A stretch of DNA of 64,000 bases, from contig NZ_WBZC01000031.1 in assembly GCF_009017275.1 (NCBI RefSeq), positions 1 to 64,000 on the forward strand, written 5' to 3'. Positions 1 to 9,651 of this stretch are shown here, piece after piece (position 1 is the stretch's first letter; every line of letters begins with the position of its first letter). The position numbers were made by a program, and so were the translations under genes. The notes under the pieces were generated by a model that ran no database searches, had not been told where the DNA came from, and saw only the letters and a list, made by a program, of their open reading frames with translations. The stretch is from Alkaliphilus pronyensis (GTDB lineage Bacteria; Bacillota; Clostridia; Peptostreptococcales; Natronincolaceae).

Positions 1-452
1 AAAACTGAATAGTCTCTGGCATTTTCCTTAAAGGCTTCACCCCTTGCTTCAACAGCCCTAACTATAATTTTAGCCATTTGATAACGGTTAATTGGTTTGT
101 TTAAGTCATCTTCCCTATACTCTCCACCATCTATATAGCCTAGCTTTTCAGCTTCTCTAATATAGTTCATTCCCCAGTGTTCATCTTCTGCTATAGGCTC
201 TTCTTCATGTAATGTGGCAACTACAGTTTTAATAAATTCAGCCTGTGTCATGGTTCTATTGGGCTTAAAGGTTCCATTGGAGTAACCCTCTATACCTCCC
301 ATTTCAACAAGCTTTGCTACTGTTGGTGCAAACCAGTCGCCTTTACTTACATCACTAAATCGATTAACTGTTTCATTAATACTTCCGTAGGTAATTGTTA
401 AGGTTGATGCTAAAACCATAGTAATTAAAATAAATAGTATTGCTTTTCTCAT
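1..452 (-). CDS. SLH-domain surface protein, 3' end outside window
   Basis: The ATG at 452 (reading leftward) follows an AAGGAGGA Shine-Dalgarno at 461-468. The first ~24 residues are a hydrophobic signal peptide (MRKAILFILITMVLAST). Two S-layer homology modules follow: one at about residues 32-80 with the motifs FSDVSKGDWFAP and GYSNGTFKPNRTMTQAEF, and one at about 95-145 with the motif KPINRYQMAKIIVRAVEA. SLH modules bind pyruvylated secondary cell-wall polymer, so the protein is probably exported and held on the peptidoglycan. The CsaB gene at 55163 in this window encodes the enzyme type that makes that ligand. The gene runs off the left edge, so the total length and any catalytic domain are unknown. 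Confidence 0.9.
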   Translation of the reverse strand, partial: MRKAILFILITMVLASTLTITYGSINETVNRFSDVSKGDWFAPTVAKLVEMGGIEGYSNGTFKPNRTMTQAEFIKTVVATLHEEEPIAEDEHWGMNYIREAEKLGYIDGGEYREDDLNKPINRYQMAKIIVRAVEARGEAFKENARDYSV

Positions 453-909
453 TATTAAACTCCTCCTTTAAAATGTAACAAAATAACAAAGAATGACTTT
501 ACTAATTTGTTAATTTATGGATTTTATTACTATGGTTATTATAGCATTATATTTTTCTATTAACAACCGAAAAAACCATAAAAGCAAGTAATAAGGAATA
601 GGGAATAAGTAAGTAAAGAATCAAAACCATAAAAGAAAATTAAAAGTTAAAAGTTAAAAATGCAAACAACAAAATAATAATTGAAAATTGAAAATGGAAA
701 ATTACAAATCACAATTAAGAATTAAGAGTTAAGAATTATGTATTAAGAGTTAAGAGTTAAAAATGAAAAACCCCAAATAAAGAAATGTTGAATGTTGAAT
801 GAATAATCAAAAAAGAAAAACTTAAAAACAGAAAACAAAACATTACATTAAAAGAAAAATACAAACCTTAAAACTAATTTAAAGTACAAAACCAAAGCAA
901 AAGCATAGT
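453..909. repeat. AT-rich intergenic region with degenerate short repeats
   Basis: This 457-base gap holds no convincing gene. From about 560 to 900 it is a purine-rich run of imperfect repeats built on TTAAGAGTTAAGAATT, AAAGTTAAAAGTT and GAAAATTGAAAATGG units. Stretches like this are common between clostridial genes and usually reflect slippage. I see no terminal inverted repeats, transposase remnant or strong terminator. Confidence 0.6.
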
Positions 910-1113
910 GTGAAATGGTCAAGCTGTTTGCGGCATAAGCTAGTAGAGGGTGATGCTTTGCTGGTTACAGTAATACAAGGTGAAAAAGACTCAGCTGAAC
1001 TACAGACAATATTTATTGCCCAGACAATTCACCATAAAATAATGGATATGCCAGAGGAATTATGGATAAAGGCCTATGAAGAAATATTAAAGGAAATTAA
1101 AAGCACAATATAA
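910..1113 (+). CDS. Small hypothetical ORF, possibly a gene remnant
   Basis: This is a 67-codon reading frame beginning with GTG. It has no recognisable Shine-Dalgarno and sits directly after the repeat-rich gap. The product is soluble-looking, with an acidic/basic helical C-terminus (EELWIKAYEEILKEIKS). I do not recognise a family. The open frame extends upstream only to a stop at 880, with no ATG available, which suits a 3' remnant of a larger gene as well as a real small gene. The pyr promoter begins 10 bases after its stop codon. Confidence 0.3.
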   Translation: MKWSSCLRHKLVEGDALLVTVIQGEKDSAELQTIFIAQTIHHKIMDMPEELWIKAYEEILKEIKSTI

Positions 1114-1123
1114 GCATTTACTG

Positions 1124-1152
1124 TTGACATAAATAATTTCCTGTGCTAATAT
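1124..1152 (+). promoter_or_regulatory. Sigma-A promoter of the pyr operon
   Basis: A perfect -35 TTGACA (1124-1129) and a -10 TAATAT (1147-1152) are separated by 17 bases. A TGC triplet just before the -10 makes it an extended -10. Transcription would start near 1159, just upstream of the PyrR-type RNA motif. Confidence 0.75.
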
Positions 1153-1170
1153 TATCTAAATGTGTGTATA

Positions 1171-1203
1171 CCTTTAATTTGGTCCAGAGAGGCCAGAAAG
1201 GAA
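1171..1203 (+). promoter_or_regulatory. PyrR-binding RNA hairpin in the pyr leader
   Basis: The sequence GGTCCAGAGAGGCC (1181-1194) matches the conserved PyrR binding-loop core (TCCAGAGAGG). CCTTT (1171-1175) can pair with AAAGG (1198-1202), and TGG with CCA, closing a hairpin around the core. In Bacillus, PyrR with UMP binds this element and promotes termination. Here the 3' strand of the lower stem (AAAGGA) also looks like the Shine-Dalgarno of the ORF at 1211, so PyrR binding could block translation as well. No pyrR gene is in the window. Confidence 0.8.
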
Positions 1204-1210
1204 GATGATT

Positions 1211-1363
1211 ATGAGAATGTCAAATGCAACTCATTGTTTTTGCTATGTAAAAGTACATTATTGTAAGGATAACATAAGAACCGTAGGAAATAAGAGTTTC
1301 TTGTTTAATTTTTCTATTGATAAAGAAATATTGGAAAAGATAAGAGCAATAGAGGGAAGATAA
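1211..1363 (+). CDS. Putative pyr leader ORF (50 aa) overlapping the attenuator
   Basis: The ATG at 1211 lies 8 bases after AAAGGA (1197-1202) and opens an uninterrupted 50-codon frame ending TAA at 1361-1363. The product starts MRMSNATHCFCYVKVHYC and ends EKIRAIEGR; I know no family for it. The Shine-Dalgarno lies in the PyrR hairpin stem, the last codons form the 5' arm of the terminator, and the stop codon lies in the terminator loop. A translating ribosome would therefore mask the terminator. That is inference. An upstream in-frame ATG at 1205 is too close to the Shine-Dalgarno to be likely. Confidence 0.5.
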   Translation: MRMSNATHCFCYVKVHYCKDNIRTVGNKSFLFNFSIDKEILEKIRAIEGR

Positions 1364-1389
1364 AAATCTTCTTTCCATTGCTCTTTTTG
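1342..1389 (+). terminator. pyr leader attenuator (intrinsic terminator)
   Basis: Arms 1342-1360 and 1367-1385 pair over 18 of 19 positions around a six-base TAAAAA loop, followed by a T run. It lies about 40 bases before pyrC, where a PyrR-controlled attenuator is expected. The loop contains the stop codon of the leader ORF. Confidence 0.85.
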
Positions 1390-1426
1390 TTTGCTTATTT
1401 AAGAAAAATTTGGAAGGAGGTTTACC

Positions 1427-2734
1427 ATGAAGCTATTAATTAAGAATGGAAGGATTATTGACCCAGCTTCGAAAACAGACAAAAAAGCAGATGTACTATT
1501 GATAGATGGAAGAATTGCTGAAGTAAAAGAAAACATCAATATTGAAGCAGCTGAGGTTATAAATGCGGAAGGTAAGTGGGTGGTTCCTGGCTTAATCGAC
1601 ATCCACGTACATTTAAGGGAGCCTGGTTATGAGCATAAGGAAAATGTATTGACCGGCTGTAAAAGTGCAGTAATGGGTGGCTTTACTACCATTTGCTGTA
1701 TGCCAAATACAAAGCCTGTAATTGACTCAACAGAAGTAATTGATTTCATCAATAAGAAGACTAAAGTGGCAGACCTAATAAGGGTTTTACCAATAGGTAG
1801 TATTACAATAGGGCAACAGGGAAAAGAGTTAGCCCCCATAAAAGATATGCTTGAAGCAGGAATATGTGCCATAAGTGAGGATGGTAAGACAGTAATGGAT
1901 ACAGGGCTAATGGAGAGGGCTATGTCATTAGCCGCCCAATTAAACATAGGAGTATTTTCCCACTGTGAAGACCATGAAATAGCACAAAATGGAGTAATGA
2001 ATGGAGGAGAATTAGCAAAAAGGCTAAAGCTACAGGGGATACCAAGTGCTGCTGAAGATAACATAACCAAAAGAGATATACAACTTGCTAAAAAAACAGG
2101 TGCTAAGCTTCATTTATGCCATGTAAGCACTAAGGCTTCAGTAAAGTATATAAAAGAAGCAAAGCTTAGGGGAGAGAATGTAACGGCAGAGGTCTGCCCC
2201 CATCATTTCACCCTAACAGAAGAAGCAGTAATGAGTAAAGATCCCAATACTAAAATGAACCCACCCCTAAGAAGCAGAGGGGATGTAGAAGAGATAATTA
2301 GAGGATTAAAGGAGGGTACCATTGATGTAATAGCAACAGATCATGCTCCCCATCACGCAGATGAAAAGTCTGTTGGCTTTGAGGAGGCTCCCTTTGGAAT
2401 TGTTGGTTTAGAAACAGCTGTTGCTCTAGGAATATCAGAGCTAGTAAATAAAAATGTCTTAACACCTATGGAGCTTATAGAGAAAATGAGCACCAATCCA
2501 GCCCGAATATTGGGGATAGAGGGTGGCAGCCTAGAGGTTGGAAAAAGAGGAGATATAACAATAATAGATCCCGAGGCTGAGTACCAAATTGATAAAAACA
2601 AATTCCTATCAAAAAGTAAAAATACACCTTTTAACAATCGTCTAGTACAGGGGAAAGTTACCCATACAATTGTAGCAGGTAAAGTGGTTATGGAAAATGG
2701 AAAATTGAAGGGAGAGACTGAAAATGATAGATAG
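1427..2734 (+). CDS. pyrC: Dihydroorotase (PyrC)
   Basis: This 435-residue cytosolic enzyme cyclises N-carbamoyl-aspartate to dihydroorotate, the third step of UMP synthesis. The zinc-binding HxH motif is in GLIDIHVHLREPG (about residues 55-67), the metal-site CEDHE segment is mid-protein, and the late DVIATDHAPHH motif carries the catalytic Asp of class I dihydroorotases. The length is normal for the family. A strong GGAAGGAGG lies just upstream of ATG 1427. It is the first structural gene of the operon, and its end overlaps pyrF by 11 bases, suggesting translational coupling. Confidence 0.97.
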   Translation: MKLLIKNGRIIDPASKTDKKADVLLIDGRIAEVKENINIEAAEVINAEGKWVVPGLIDIHVHLREPGYEHKENVLTGCKSAVMGGFTTICCMPNTKPVIDSTEVIDFINKKTKVADLIRVLPIGSITIGQQGKELAPIKDMLEAGICAISEDGKTVMDTGLMERAMSLAAQLNIGVFSHCEDHEIAQNGVMNGGELAKRLKLQGIPSAAEDNITKRDIQLAKKTGAKLHLCHVSTKASVKYIKEAKLRGENVTAEVCPHHFTLTEEAVMSKDPNTKMNPPLRSRGDVEEIIRGLKEGTIDVIATDHAPHHADEKSVGFEEAPFGIVGLETAVALGISELVNKNVLTPMELIEKMSTNPARILGIEGGSLEVGKRGDITIIDPEAEYQIDKNKFLSKSKNTPFNNRLVQGKVTHTIVAGKVVMENGKLKGETENDR

Positions 2735-3659
2735 ACTTATAGAAAAGATTAAAGAAAAGGAAAGTCCAATTGTAGTAGGACTAGACCCAAGATTAAGCTT
2801 TGTTCCAGAGTGGATTAAGGAAGAATGCTATGGAGAATACGGAAAAACTCCAAAGGCAGCAGCAGAAGCATTCTTAAAATTCAACATGGAAATAATTGAT
2901 GCTACCTATGATTTAGTTCCAGCAGTAAAGCCTCAAATTGCAATGTATGAGCAATATGGTGCCCATGGAATAGAAGCATATATAAAAACGATAGAGTATT
3001 CCAAGAAAAAGAGCTTAATTGTAATAGGTGATATTAAAAGAGGAGATATAGCATCCACAGCAGAGGCATATTCCCATGGTCACATAGGAAGAGTTGGAGT
3101 AGAGGAGATGGAATTTGAAATCTACAAAGAGGATGCTATAACCATAAATCCATATTTAGGCTTCGATTCTATTGAGCCCTTTTTAGCAGATTGTAGTAGG
3201 TATGACAAAGGCTTATTCCTTTTGGTTAAGACATCAAACCCCAATAGTGGTGAAATACAAAACTTAGATATAGGTGGTGAGCTGCTATATGAAAGAATCG
3301 GACAGCTTGTATCGAAATGGGGTAAAGGCTTAATCGGAGCCTCTGGCTACAATAGCATTGGAGCAGTAGTAGGTGCCACCCATCCTGAGGAGGCAAAGAA
3401 ATTAAGGAAAATAATGCCCAATACCTATTTTCTTGTACCAGGCTATGGGGCTCAGGGAGCAACAGCAGCCGATTTAGCAGGTTGCTTTAATAAAGATGGG
3501 CTAGGAGCAATTATAAATTCTTCAAGAGGAATTATAGCTGCCCATAAAAGTAAAGAGTACGAAAACAAGTTTTCAAAAAAAGACTTTGCTTTGGCATCAA
3601 GAGAGGCAGTTATTAAGATGAAGCAGGACTTACAAAATGTATTAAGGACATTTGTATAA
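2724..3659 (+). CDS. pyrF: Orotidine 5'-phosphate decarboxylase, long type (PyrF)
   Basis: It decarboxylates OMP to UMP, the last step of the pathway. The catalytic D-x-K-x-x-D array is visible in VIGDIKRGDIAS (about residues 91-102), and VGLDPRLSF near the N-terminus is substrate-binding. At 311 residues it belongs to the longer OMP decarboxylase family found in clostridia and mycobacteria rather than the ~235-residue Bacillus type. The ATG overlaps the pyrC stop region. The stop lies 28 bases before the chosen carA start. Confidence 0.96.
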   Translation: MIDRLIEKIKEKESPIVVGLDPRLSFVPEWIKEECYGEYGKTPKAAAEAFLKFNMEIIDATYDLVPAVKPQIAMYEQYGAHGIEAYIKTIEYSKKKSLIVIGDIKRGDIASTAEAYSHGHIGRVGVEEMEFEIYKEDAITINPYLGFDSIEPFLADCSRYDKGLFLLVKTSNPNSGEIQNLDIGGELLYERIGQLVSKWGKGLIGASGYNSIGAVVGATHPEEAKKLRKIMPNTYFLVPGYGAQGATAADLAGCFNKDGLGAIINSSRGIIAAHKSKEYENKFSKKDFALASREAVIKMKQDLQNVLRTFV

Positions 3660-3687
3660 CATTTTAACTATAGGAAGAGGTGGAGAA

Positions 3688-4773
3688 ATGAAGGCAAAAC
3701 TAATACTAGAAAATGGAACTGTCTTTATAGGCAAGGCTTTTGGACATATAGACGAAACATTGGGAGAAGTTGTTTTCAACACTGCTATGACAGGCTATCA
3801 AGAGGTTTTGACGGATCCCTCCTATACAGGGCAAATTGTCACCATGACTTACCCACTAATAGGAAATTACGGAATTAATTTAGAGGATAATGAGTCTACT
3901 GCCCCGAAGGTAAAGGGATTAATTGTTAGAGAAAGGGCTACAAAGCCAAGCCATTGGCGATGCGAGATGGATATAGATGGATATTTAAAGCATCATAGAA
4001 TTATGGCTATAGAAGGGATTGACACTAGAGCCTTAACAAAGATTATCAGAACCCAGGGTACCATGAAGGGAATAATAATCACCAGTGAAATGAAGGAAAG
4101 TGAAGTACAACAAAGGTTTAACTCCTTCTGTAATAAAGAAGCAGTAAAAAGGGTTACAGCTAAAGAGATATATAACATTGAAGGAAATGGAAAGAAGATT
4201 GCAGTATTAGACTTTGGTGTAAAACAGAATATAATAGCCTCCCTAAGAAGAAGAAACTGCAATATTACAGTATTCCCAGCCTACTCAAAGGCAAAGGAGA
4301 TTTTAAGCATAAATCCAGATGGAATACTTCTTTCAAACGGACCAGGAGACCCAAAGGATTTACCAGAGATAATTTATACTGTTAAAGAACTAATGAAGCA
4401 AAAACCAATATTCGGTATATGCTTAGGTCATCAGCTTTTAAGCCTTGCCTTAGGTGGAGATACAGAAAAGCTAAAGTATGGACATAGGGGCTGTAATCAT
4501 CCTGTTAAGGATATAAACAATAACAGAGTATATATAACATCACAAAATCATGGATATGTAGTAAAAAGCCATAGTCTTCCAGAGGATGTAATTATAAGTC
4601 ATATAAACCTAAATGACAATTCCATAGAGGGTATACAGCATGTGAAATTACCTTTGCTAAGCGTACAATTTCATCCAGAAGCTTCACCGGGACCAAAGGA
4701 AAATGATTATTTATTTGACAGATTTTTAGGAATGGTAAAGGAGGAGAAGGTATGCCAAGGGATAACAGCATAA
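3688..4773 (+). CDS. carA: Carbamoyl-phosphate synthase small subunit (CarA)
   Basis: CarA is the glutaminase subunit that supplies ammonia to CarB. The N-terminal CarA domain ([15 protein letters not shown]) is followed by a class I glutamine amidotransferase domain with the nucleophile Cys in [10 protein letters not shown] and the His/Glu pair in [12 protein letters not shown] chose ATG 3688 (361 aa) because GGAAGAGGTGGAG lies just upstream and residue 1 then matches the family. An in-frame start at 3652 would add 12 unrelated residues. It overlaps carB by 22 bases. Confidence 0.96.
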   Translation: MKAKLILENGTVFIGKAFGHIDETLGEVVFNTAMTGYQEVLTDPSYTGQIVTMTYPLIGNYGINLEDNESTAPKVKGLIVRERATKPSHWRCEMDIDGYLKHHRIMAIEGIDTRALTKIIRTQGTMKGIIITSEMKESEVQQRFNSFCNKEAVKRVTAKEIYNIEGNGKKIAVLDFGVKQNIIASLRRRNCNITVFPAYSKAKEILSINPDGILLSNGPGDPKDLPEIIYTVKELMKQKPIFGICLGHQLLSLALGGDTEKLKYGHRGCNHPVKDINNNRVYITSQNHGYVVKSHSLPEDVIISHINLNDNSIEGIQHVKLPLLSVQFHPEASPGPKENDYLFDRFLGMVKEEKVCQGITA

Positions 4774-7700
4774 AAAAAGTACTGGTTATTGGATCGGGTC
4801 CTATTATCATTGGACAAGCAGCAGAGTTTGACTATGCAGGAACTCAAGCCTGTAAAGCCCTTAAAGAAGAAGGAATTGAGGTTGTATTAGTTAATAGCAA
4901 TCCTGCCACAATAATGACTGACAAAGAAGTAGCTAATAAAATATACATTGAACCCCTAACCATAGAATTTATTGAAAAGGTCATTGAAAAGGAAAAGCCC
5001 GATAGTCTTATTGCGGGAATGGGTGGACAAACAGGCTTAAACCTAGCTGTAGAATTACATGATAGGGGTATCCTAGAAAAACACAATGTAAGAATTATTG
5101 GTACCTCCATTGCTTCAATAAAGCAGGGGGAGGACAGAGAATTATTTCAGAAGCTTATGAAGAAAATTAATCAGCCGGTTATAGAGGGTAAGATTGTTAC
5201 AAACCTTGAAGAGGGCTTGCAACTTGCCGAAGAAATTGGGTATCCAGTAGTGGTTAGACCAGCCTATACCTTAGGAGGAGCAGGAGGAGGTATAGCAGAA
5301 GAAAAGGAAGCCCTAAGAGAAATTTTGGCACAAGGACTTCAGTTAAGTCGTGTTGGACAGGTTTTGATTGAAAGATCAATAAAGGGCTGGAAGGAAATTG
5401 AATATGAAGTAATGCGTGATGGTGATGGAAATTGCATTACTGTATGTAATATGGAAAACCTTGATCCTGTGGGAGTCCATACAGGAGACAGTATAGTAAT
5501 TGCCCCTTCTCAAACCTTGACAGATAAAGAATACCAAATGTTAAGAAGTGCAGCAATTGATATTATAAACGCTATTAATATAGAAGGCGGCTGCAATGTA
5601 CAGCTGGCTCTTGACCCTAAAAGCTTAGATTATATAGTTATTGAAATAAACCCTAGGGTTAGTCGCTCCTCTGCATTAGCATCTAAGGTGACGGGTTATC
5701 CCATTGCAAAGGTAGCAGCTAAAATTGCATTAGGCTACAGCTTAGACGAGATATTGAACACAGTTACTGGAAAAACCTACTCCTGCTTTGAGCCAACCCT
5801 AGACTATGTAGTTATCAAGATACCCAAATGGCCATTTGAAAAGTTCTCTGGAGTAACGAAAAGTCTGGGAACAAAGATGATGGCAACAGGTGAGACTATG
5901 GCAATTGCAAACAACTTTGAAGCCGCATTGCTTAAGGGCATTAGATCATTGGAAATAGGACAATACAATCTGGAAAGAAAAGCCTCAAAGGAAAAGAGCT
6001 TAGAGGAGCTAAAAAGAAGAGTACAGGTACCAGATGATGAACGGATTTTTGATATAGCAGAGATGCTACGAAGAAATTACAGGGTAGATAAAGCCTGCGA
6101 AATAACAGGAATGGATGTATTCTTTATAGAAAAGCTTAGGGATATTGTTATGGAGGAGGAAAAGCTAAAGGAGACTAAGCTAGAGGATTTAACCTATGAT
6201 AGACTACATTGGTTAAAGAGAAAGGGCTTTTCTGACAAAGGAATAGCAGACCTAATGAATATTTCACCAGAAAAAATATACAAGCTAAGAAAGAGCTTTG
6301 GGATAGAAGCAGTTTATAAAATGGTGGATACCTGTGGTGGAGAGTTTGATGCAATATCCCCCTATTATTACTCAACCTATGATGAAATAGATGAAGTAGA
6401 GGTATCGGAAAGAAAAAAGGTGTTGGTGGTGGGCTCTGGACCTATTAGAATAGGGCAAGGTATTGAATTTGATTATTGCTCTGTCCATTGTGTTATAGCT
6501 TTGAAGGCCATGGGAATAGAAACAATTATAGTTAATAATAATCCTGAAACAGTAAGTACGGATTTTGATATATCCGACAAGCTTTATTTTGAGCCATTAA
6601 CTGAAGAGGATGTACTAAACATAATTGAGAAAGAAAGGCCAGATGGAGTAGTCCTTCAATTTGGAGGACAAACGGCTATAAAACTAGCAGGTTTTTTAAG
6701 GGAAATGAATATACCAATTTTGGGAACACAGCCTCAACAGATAGATATGGCAGAGGACAGAGAAAAATTTGATACAATGCTGGAGGAACTAAATATAAAA
6801 AGGCCTAAAGGTAAAGGAATATGGAAGGTTGAGGAGGGACTAGAGGAGGCAAAAAAGCTTGGTTACCCTGTGCTAGTTAGACCCTCCTATGTGTTAGGAG
6901 GACAGGGCATGGAAATAACCTATGGAGAAGGGGAGCTTAAACCATATCTTGAGGAGGCCCTACAAAGAGACAAGAAAAACCCTGTGCTTATAGATAGCTA
7001 CCTGTTGGGGAAGGAAATTGAAATAGATGCAATATGTGACGGAGAAGAGGTTTTAATACCTGGAATAATGGAGCATTTAGAAAGGGCTGGTGTCCATTCT
7101 GGTGACAGTATAACTATTTTTCCAAGCAACAATATCTCCAATAAGATAGAAGAAAAAATACTGAGCTATACAAAAAAAATAGCCAAGAGTCTTAAGGTTA
7201 AGGGCATGATAAATATTCAGTTTATTGAATACCAAGAGGATTTATATGTTATTGAGGTAAACCCCAGGTCCAGTCGAACTGTTCCCTATATAAGCAAAGT
7301 AAGTGGGGTACCTGTTATTAACCTAGCAACAAGAGTAATGATGGGGGAAAAGCTAAAAAACCTTAAGTATGGTACAGGAATATATAAAAAGCCCCAGCTG
7401 GTGGCGGTAAAGGTACCGGTTTTCTCCACAGAAAAGCTTCCAATGGCAGAAATAAGCCTAGGTCCCGAAATGAAGTCAACTGGTGAGGTTTTAGGTGTGG
7501 GAAAAAGCTTTTCTGAAGCTATGCTTAAAGGGTTTACAGCCGCTGGAGTAAAGCTGCCAAAAGAAAAGGGTAATATAATAGTTACAATAAATGACCATCA
7601 TAAACAGGAATTTCTGCCACTGGCAAAGAATTTTATTAAATTAGGCTATCAATTATTTGCAACAGAGGGAACAGCAAAGTTTTTAGAGGCTAATGGCTTA

Positions 7701-7964
7701 CAAACCACTAGGGTTAAGAAAATACAAGAGGGAGTACCCAATATATTAGATTTAATAAGAAGTGGAACAGTAGATTTAATAATTAATACACCTACAAAGG
7801 GCAAGGATAGCAAAAGGGACGGCTTTAGGATAAGAAGAACAGCTGTAGAAACATCTGTAAAGGTGTTGACCTCATTAGACACAGCCAACACTATGCTTAA
7901 GCTCATTGAAAAAAATGTTTCAATAGATTCCCTAGAGGCAATAGAAATAGGAGGTGGAGATTAA
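4752..7964 (+). CDS. carB: Carbamoyl-phosphate synthase large subunit (CarB)
   Basis: CarB makes carbamoyl phosphate from bicarbonate, ammonia and two ATP. The 1070-residue length and two homologous halves are typical. Each half opens with a nucleotide-fold signature ([19 protein letters not shown] at the start, [19 protein letters not shown] near residue 558) followed by an ATP-grasp domain with the metal-site motifs [15 protein letters not shown] and [17 protein letters not shown]-terminal MGS-like allosteric domain (from about residue 935, [13 protein letters not shown]) binds UMP or other effectors. An AAAGGAGGAGAAGG ribosome site precedes ATG 4752 inside the end of carA. Confidence 0.97.
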   Translation: MPRDNSIKKVLVIGSGPIIIGQAAEFDYAGTQACKALKEEGIEVVLVNSNPATIMTDKEVANKIYIEPLTIEFIEKVIEKEKPDSLIAGMGGQTGLNLAVELHDRGILEKHNVRIIGTSIASIKQGEDRELFQKLMKKINQPVIEGKIVTNLEEGLQLAEEIGYPVVVRPAYTLGGAGGGIAEEKEALREILAQGLQLSRVGQVLIERSIKGWKEIEYEVMRDGDGNCITVCNMENLDPVGVHTGDSIVIAPSQTLTDKEYQMLRSAAIDIINAINIEGGCNVQLALDPKSLDYIVIEINPRVSRSSALASKVTGYPIAKVAAKIALGYSLDEILNTVTGKTYSCFEPTLDYVVIKIPKWPFEKFSGVTKSLGTKMMATGETMAIANNFEAALLKGIRSLEIGQYNLERKASKEKSLEELKRRVQVPDDERIFDIAEMLRRNYRVDKACEITGMDVFFIEKLRDIVMEEEKLKETKLEDLTYDRLHWLKRKGFSDKGIADLMNISPEKIYKLRKSFGIEAVYKMVDTCGGEFDAISPYYYSTYDEIDEVEVSERKKVLVVGSGPIRIGQGIEFDYCSVHCVIALKAMGIETIIVNNNPETVSTDFDISDKLYFEPLTEEDVLNIIEKERPDGVVLQFGGQTAIKLAGFLREMNIPILGTQPQQIDMAEDREKFDTMLEELNIKRPKGKGIWKVEEGLEEAKKLGYPVLVRPSYVLGGQGMEITYGEGELKPYLEEALQRDKKNPVLIDSYLLGKEIEIDAICDGEEVLIPGIMEHLERAGVHSGDSITIFPSNNISNKIEEKILSYTKKIAKSLKVKGMINIQFIEYQEDLYVIEVNPRSSRTVPYISKVSGVPVINLATRVMMGEKLKNLKYGTGIYKKPQLVAVKVPVFSTEKLPMAEISLGPEMKSTGEVLGVGKSFSEAMLKGFTAAGVKLPKEKGNIIVTINDHHKQEFLPLAKNFIKLGYQLFATEGTAKFLEANGLQTTRVKKIQEGVPNILDLIRSGTVDLIINTPTKGKDSKRDGFRIRRTAVETSVKVLTSLDTANTMLKLIEKNVSIDSLEAIEIGGGD

Positions 7965-8732
7965 TTGAAGAAAAAACTAACGGCAATCATAAAGAAAAAT
8001 CAACAAATTGCACATGGAATGTTTGAGATGCTTTTATCAGTGGGAGAAATAGCAGCTTTAGCCTCCCCGGGGCAGTTCATAAATCTTTATAGCAATAGAA
8101 AAGACCTGTTACTACCAAGACCCATCAGTATTTGTGAAATAGACAAAGAAAAGGGCTTCATTAAGCTTGTATATGCAGTTGTGGGGAAGGGAACATCCGA
8201 TATCAGCAAAATGCATGTGGGGGATATTATAGAAGTAATGGGTCCACTGGGCAATGGCTTTACAATTTCTAAAGAGATAAAGGGACACATAATAATAGGA
8301 GGTGGAATTGGAGTACCACCCCTATTAGAGCTGGCTAAAGGACTAACAGGTGAAATGTCAGTGTATTTAGGCTTTAGATGTGAGCCAATACTGGTGGAGG
8401 AGTTTAAAAAATATACTGATAAGGTCTACATTGCAACTGAAGATGGAGGCTGGGGAATAAAAGGGAATGTAATAGGCCTACTAAAAAGCAATCACCCAAA
8501 GGGTGAAATGATATATAGCTGTGGACCAAAGCCAATGCTAAAGGCTGTTGCAAGTTGGGCAGAAGATAATGATATAAAGGCACAGCTTTCATTAGAAGAA
8601 AGAATGGCCTGTGGTATAGGAGCCTGTTTAGTATGTACCTGCAAAGCTAAGGATAATAACGATTGGCAATACAAAAGGGTATGTAAGGATGGACCAGTTT
8701 TCCTTAGAGAAGAGGTGATTTGGAATGAATAG
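7965..8732 (+). CDS. pyrK: Dihydroorotate dehydrogenase electron-transfer subunit (PyrK)
   Basis: PyrK carries electrons between the PyrD flavin and NAD through FAD and a 2Fe-2S cluster. The ferredoxin-reductase-like FAD site is RPISICEID (near residue 50), and the NAD site contains IIGGGIGVPPLLELA. The cluster ligands form a C-x4-C-x2-C-x(n)-C pattern in ACGIGACLVCTC plus a later Cys in RVCKDG. The start is TTG at 7965, immediately after the carB stop, preceded by GGAGGTGGAGA. Its end overlaps pyrD by 8 bases. Confidence 0.95.
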   Translation: MKKKLTAIIKKNQQIAHGMFEMLLSVGEIAALASPGQFINLYSNRKDLLLPRPISICEIDKEKGFIKLVYAVVGKGTSDISKMHVGDIIEVMGPLGNGFTISKEIKGHIIIGGGIGVPPLLELAKGLTGEMSVYLGFRCEPILVEEFKKYTDKVYIATEDGGWGIKGNVIGLLKSNHPKGEMIYSCGPKPMLKAVASWAEDNDIKAQLSLEERMACGIGACLVCTCKAKDNNDWQYKRVCKDGPVFLREEVIWNE

Positions 8733-9639
8733 ACCGGGTCTTAAAGTAAATATAGCTGGAGTAGAGCTAAAAAACCCCGTAATGACAGCATCTGGCACCT
8801 TTGGTTCGGGGCTAGAATACGGTGAATATGTTGATTTAAACAAACTAGGAGGAGTAGTTACAAAGGGGGTGGCCAGTATCCCATGGAAGGGAAATGCCGG
8901 TGTTAGGGTGGCAGAAACCTACGGTGGAATGCTAAATAGCGTGGGACTACAAAACCCAGGAATAGAAGAATTTATTAAGAAGGACATTCCATTCCTAAGA
9001 AAGCATGATACAAAAATAGTTGTCAATATAGCTGGAAAAACCCTAGAGGAGTATTGTAGTGTGGTGGAAAGACTTGCAGGAGAGGATGTAGATTTACTTG
9101 AGCTAAATATATCCTGTCCTAATGTAAAAGAGGGTGGAGTTTGCTTTGGAACCGACACAAAAATGGTGGAATATATGGTGAAGGAAGTTAAAAAAATTGC
9201 AAAGCAACCACTTATAGTAAAGCTTACACCTAATGTTACAGATATTGTCTCTATTGCAAAGGCAGCGGAGGCAGCAGGGGCAGATGCAATTTCATTAATT
9301 AACACCCTGTTAGGTATGGCAATTGATATTCATAAAAGAAGGCCAGTTTTAGGTAATATTGTAGGTGGCCTGTCGGGACCTGCAATAAAGCCAGTGGCCC
9401 TTCGAATGGTATATCAAGCTGCTAATGCAGTAAAGGTACCGATCATTGGTATGGGGGGTATAATGACGGGAGAAGATGCTATAGAATTTCTTTTAGCTGG
9501 GGCAACAGCAATTGCTGTCGGTACAGCAAATTTTGTTAACCCTAGAGCCACTATTGATATATTAAATGGAATTGAAGACTATATTATAAAGCATAAGGAA
9601 AAAGACATTACATCTATTATAGGTAGCTTAAACAAATAA
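8725..9639 (+). CDS. pyrD: Dihydroorotate dehydrogenase class 1B (PyrD)
   Basis: This FMN enzyme oxidises dihydroorotate to orotate. With PyrK next door it is the NAD-linked class 1B heterotetramer, a soluble form suited to anaerobes, rather than the quinone-linked class 2. Visible motifs are NPVMTASGTFGSG at the N-terminus, the catalytic-base Cys in LNISCPNVKEGG, and the FMN phosphate site IIGMGGIMTGEDAIEF near the C-terminus. The 304-residue length is normal. ATG 8725 overlaps the pyrK end. Confidence 0.96.
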   Translation: MNRPGLKVNIAGVELKNPVMTASGTFGSGLEYGEYVDLNKLGGVVTKGVASIPWKGNAGVRVAETYGGMLNSVGLQNPGIEEFIKKDIPFLRKHDTKIVVNIAGKTLEEYCSVVERLAGEDVDLLELNISCPNVKEGGVCFGTDTKMVEYMVKEVKKIAKQPLIVKLTPNVTDIVSIAKAAEAAGADAISLINTLLGMAIDIHKRRPVLGNIVGGLSGPAIKPVALRMVYQAANAVKVPIIGMGGIMTGEDAIEFLLAGATAIAVGTANFVNPRATIDILNGIEDYIIKHKEKDITSIIGSLNK

Positions 9640-9651
9640 GGAGGTAGTAAA

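Noticed and set aside
1627-2070. 147-codon minus-strand frame inside pyrC
   Set aside because: It is the antisense shadow of a well-supported gene, with no ribosome site or promoter.
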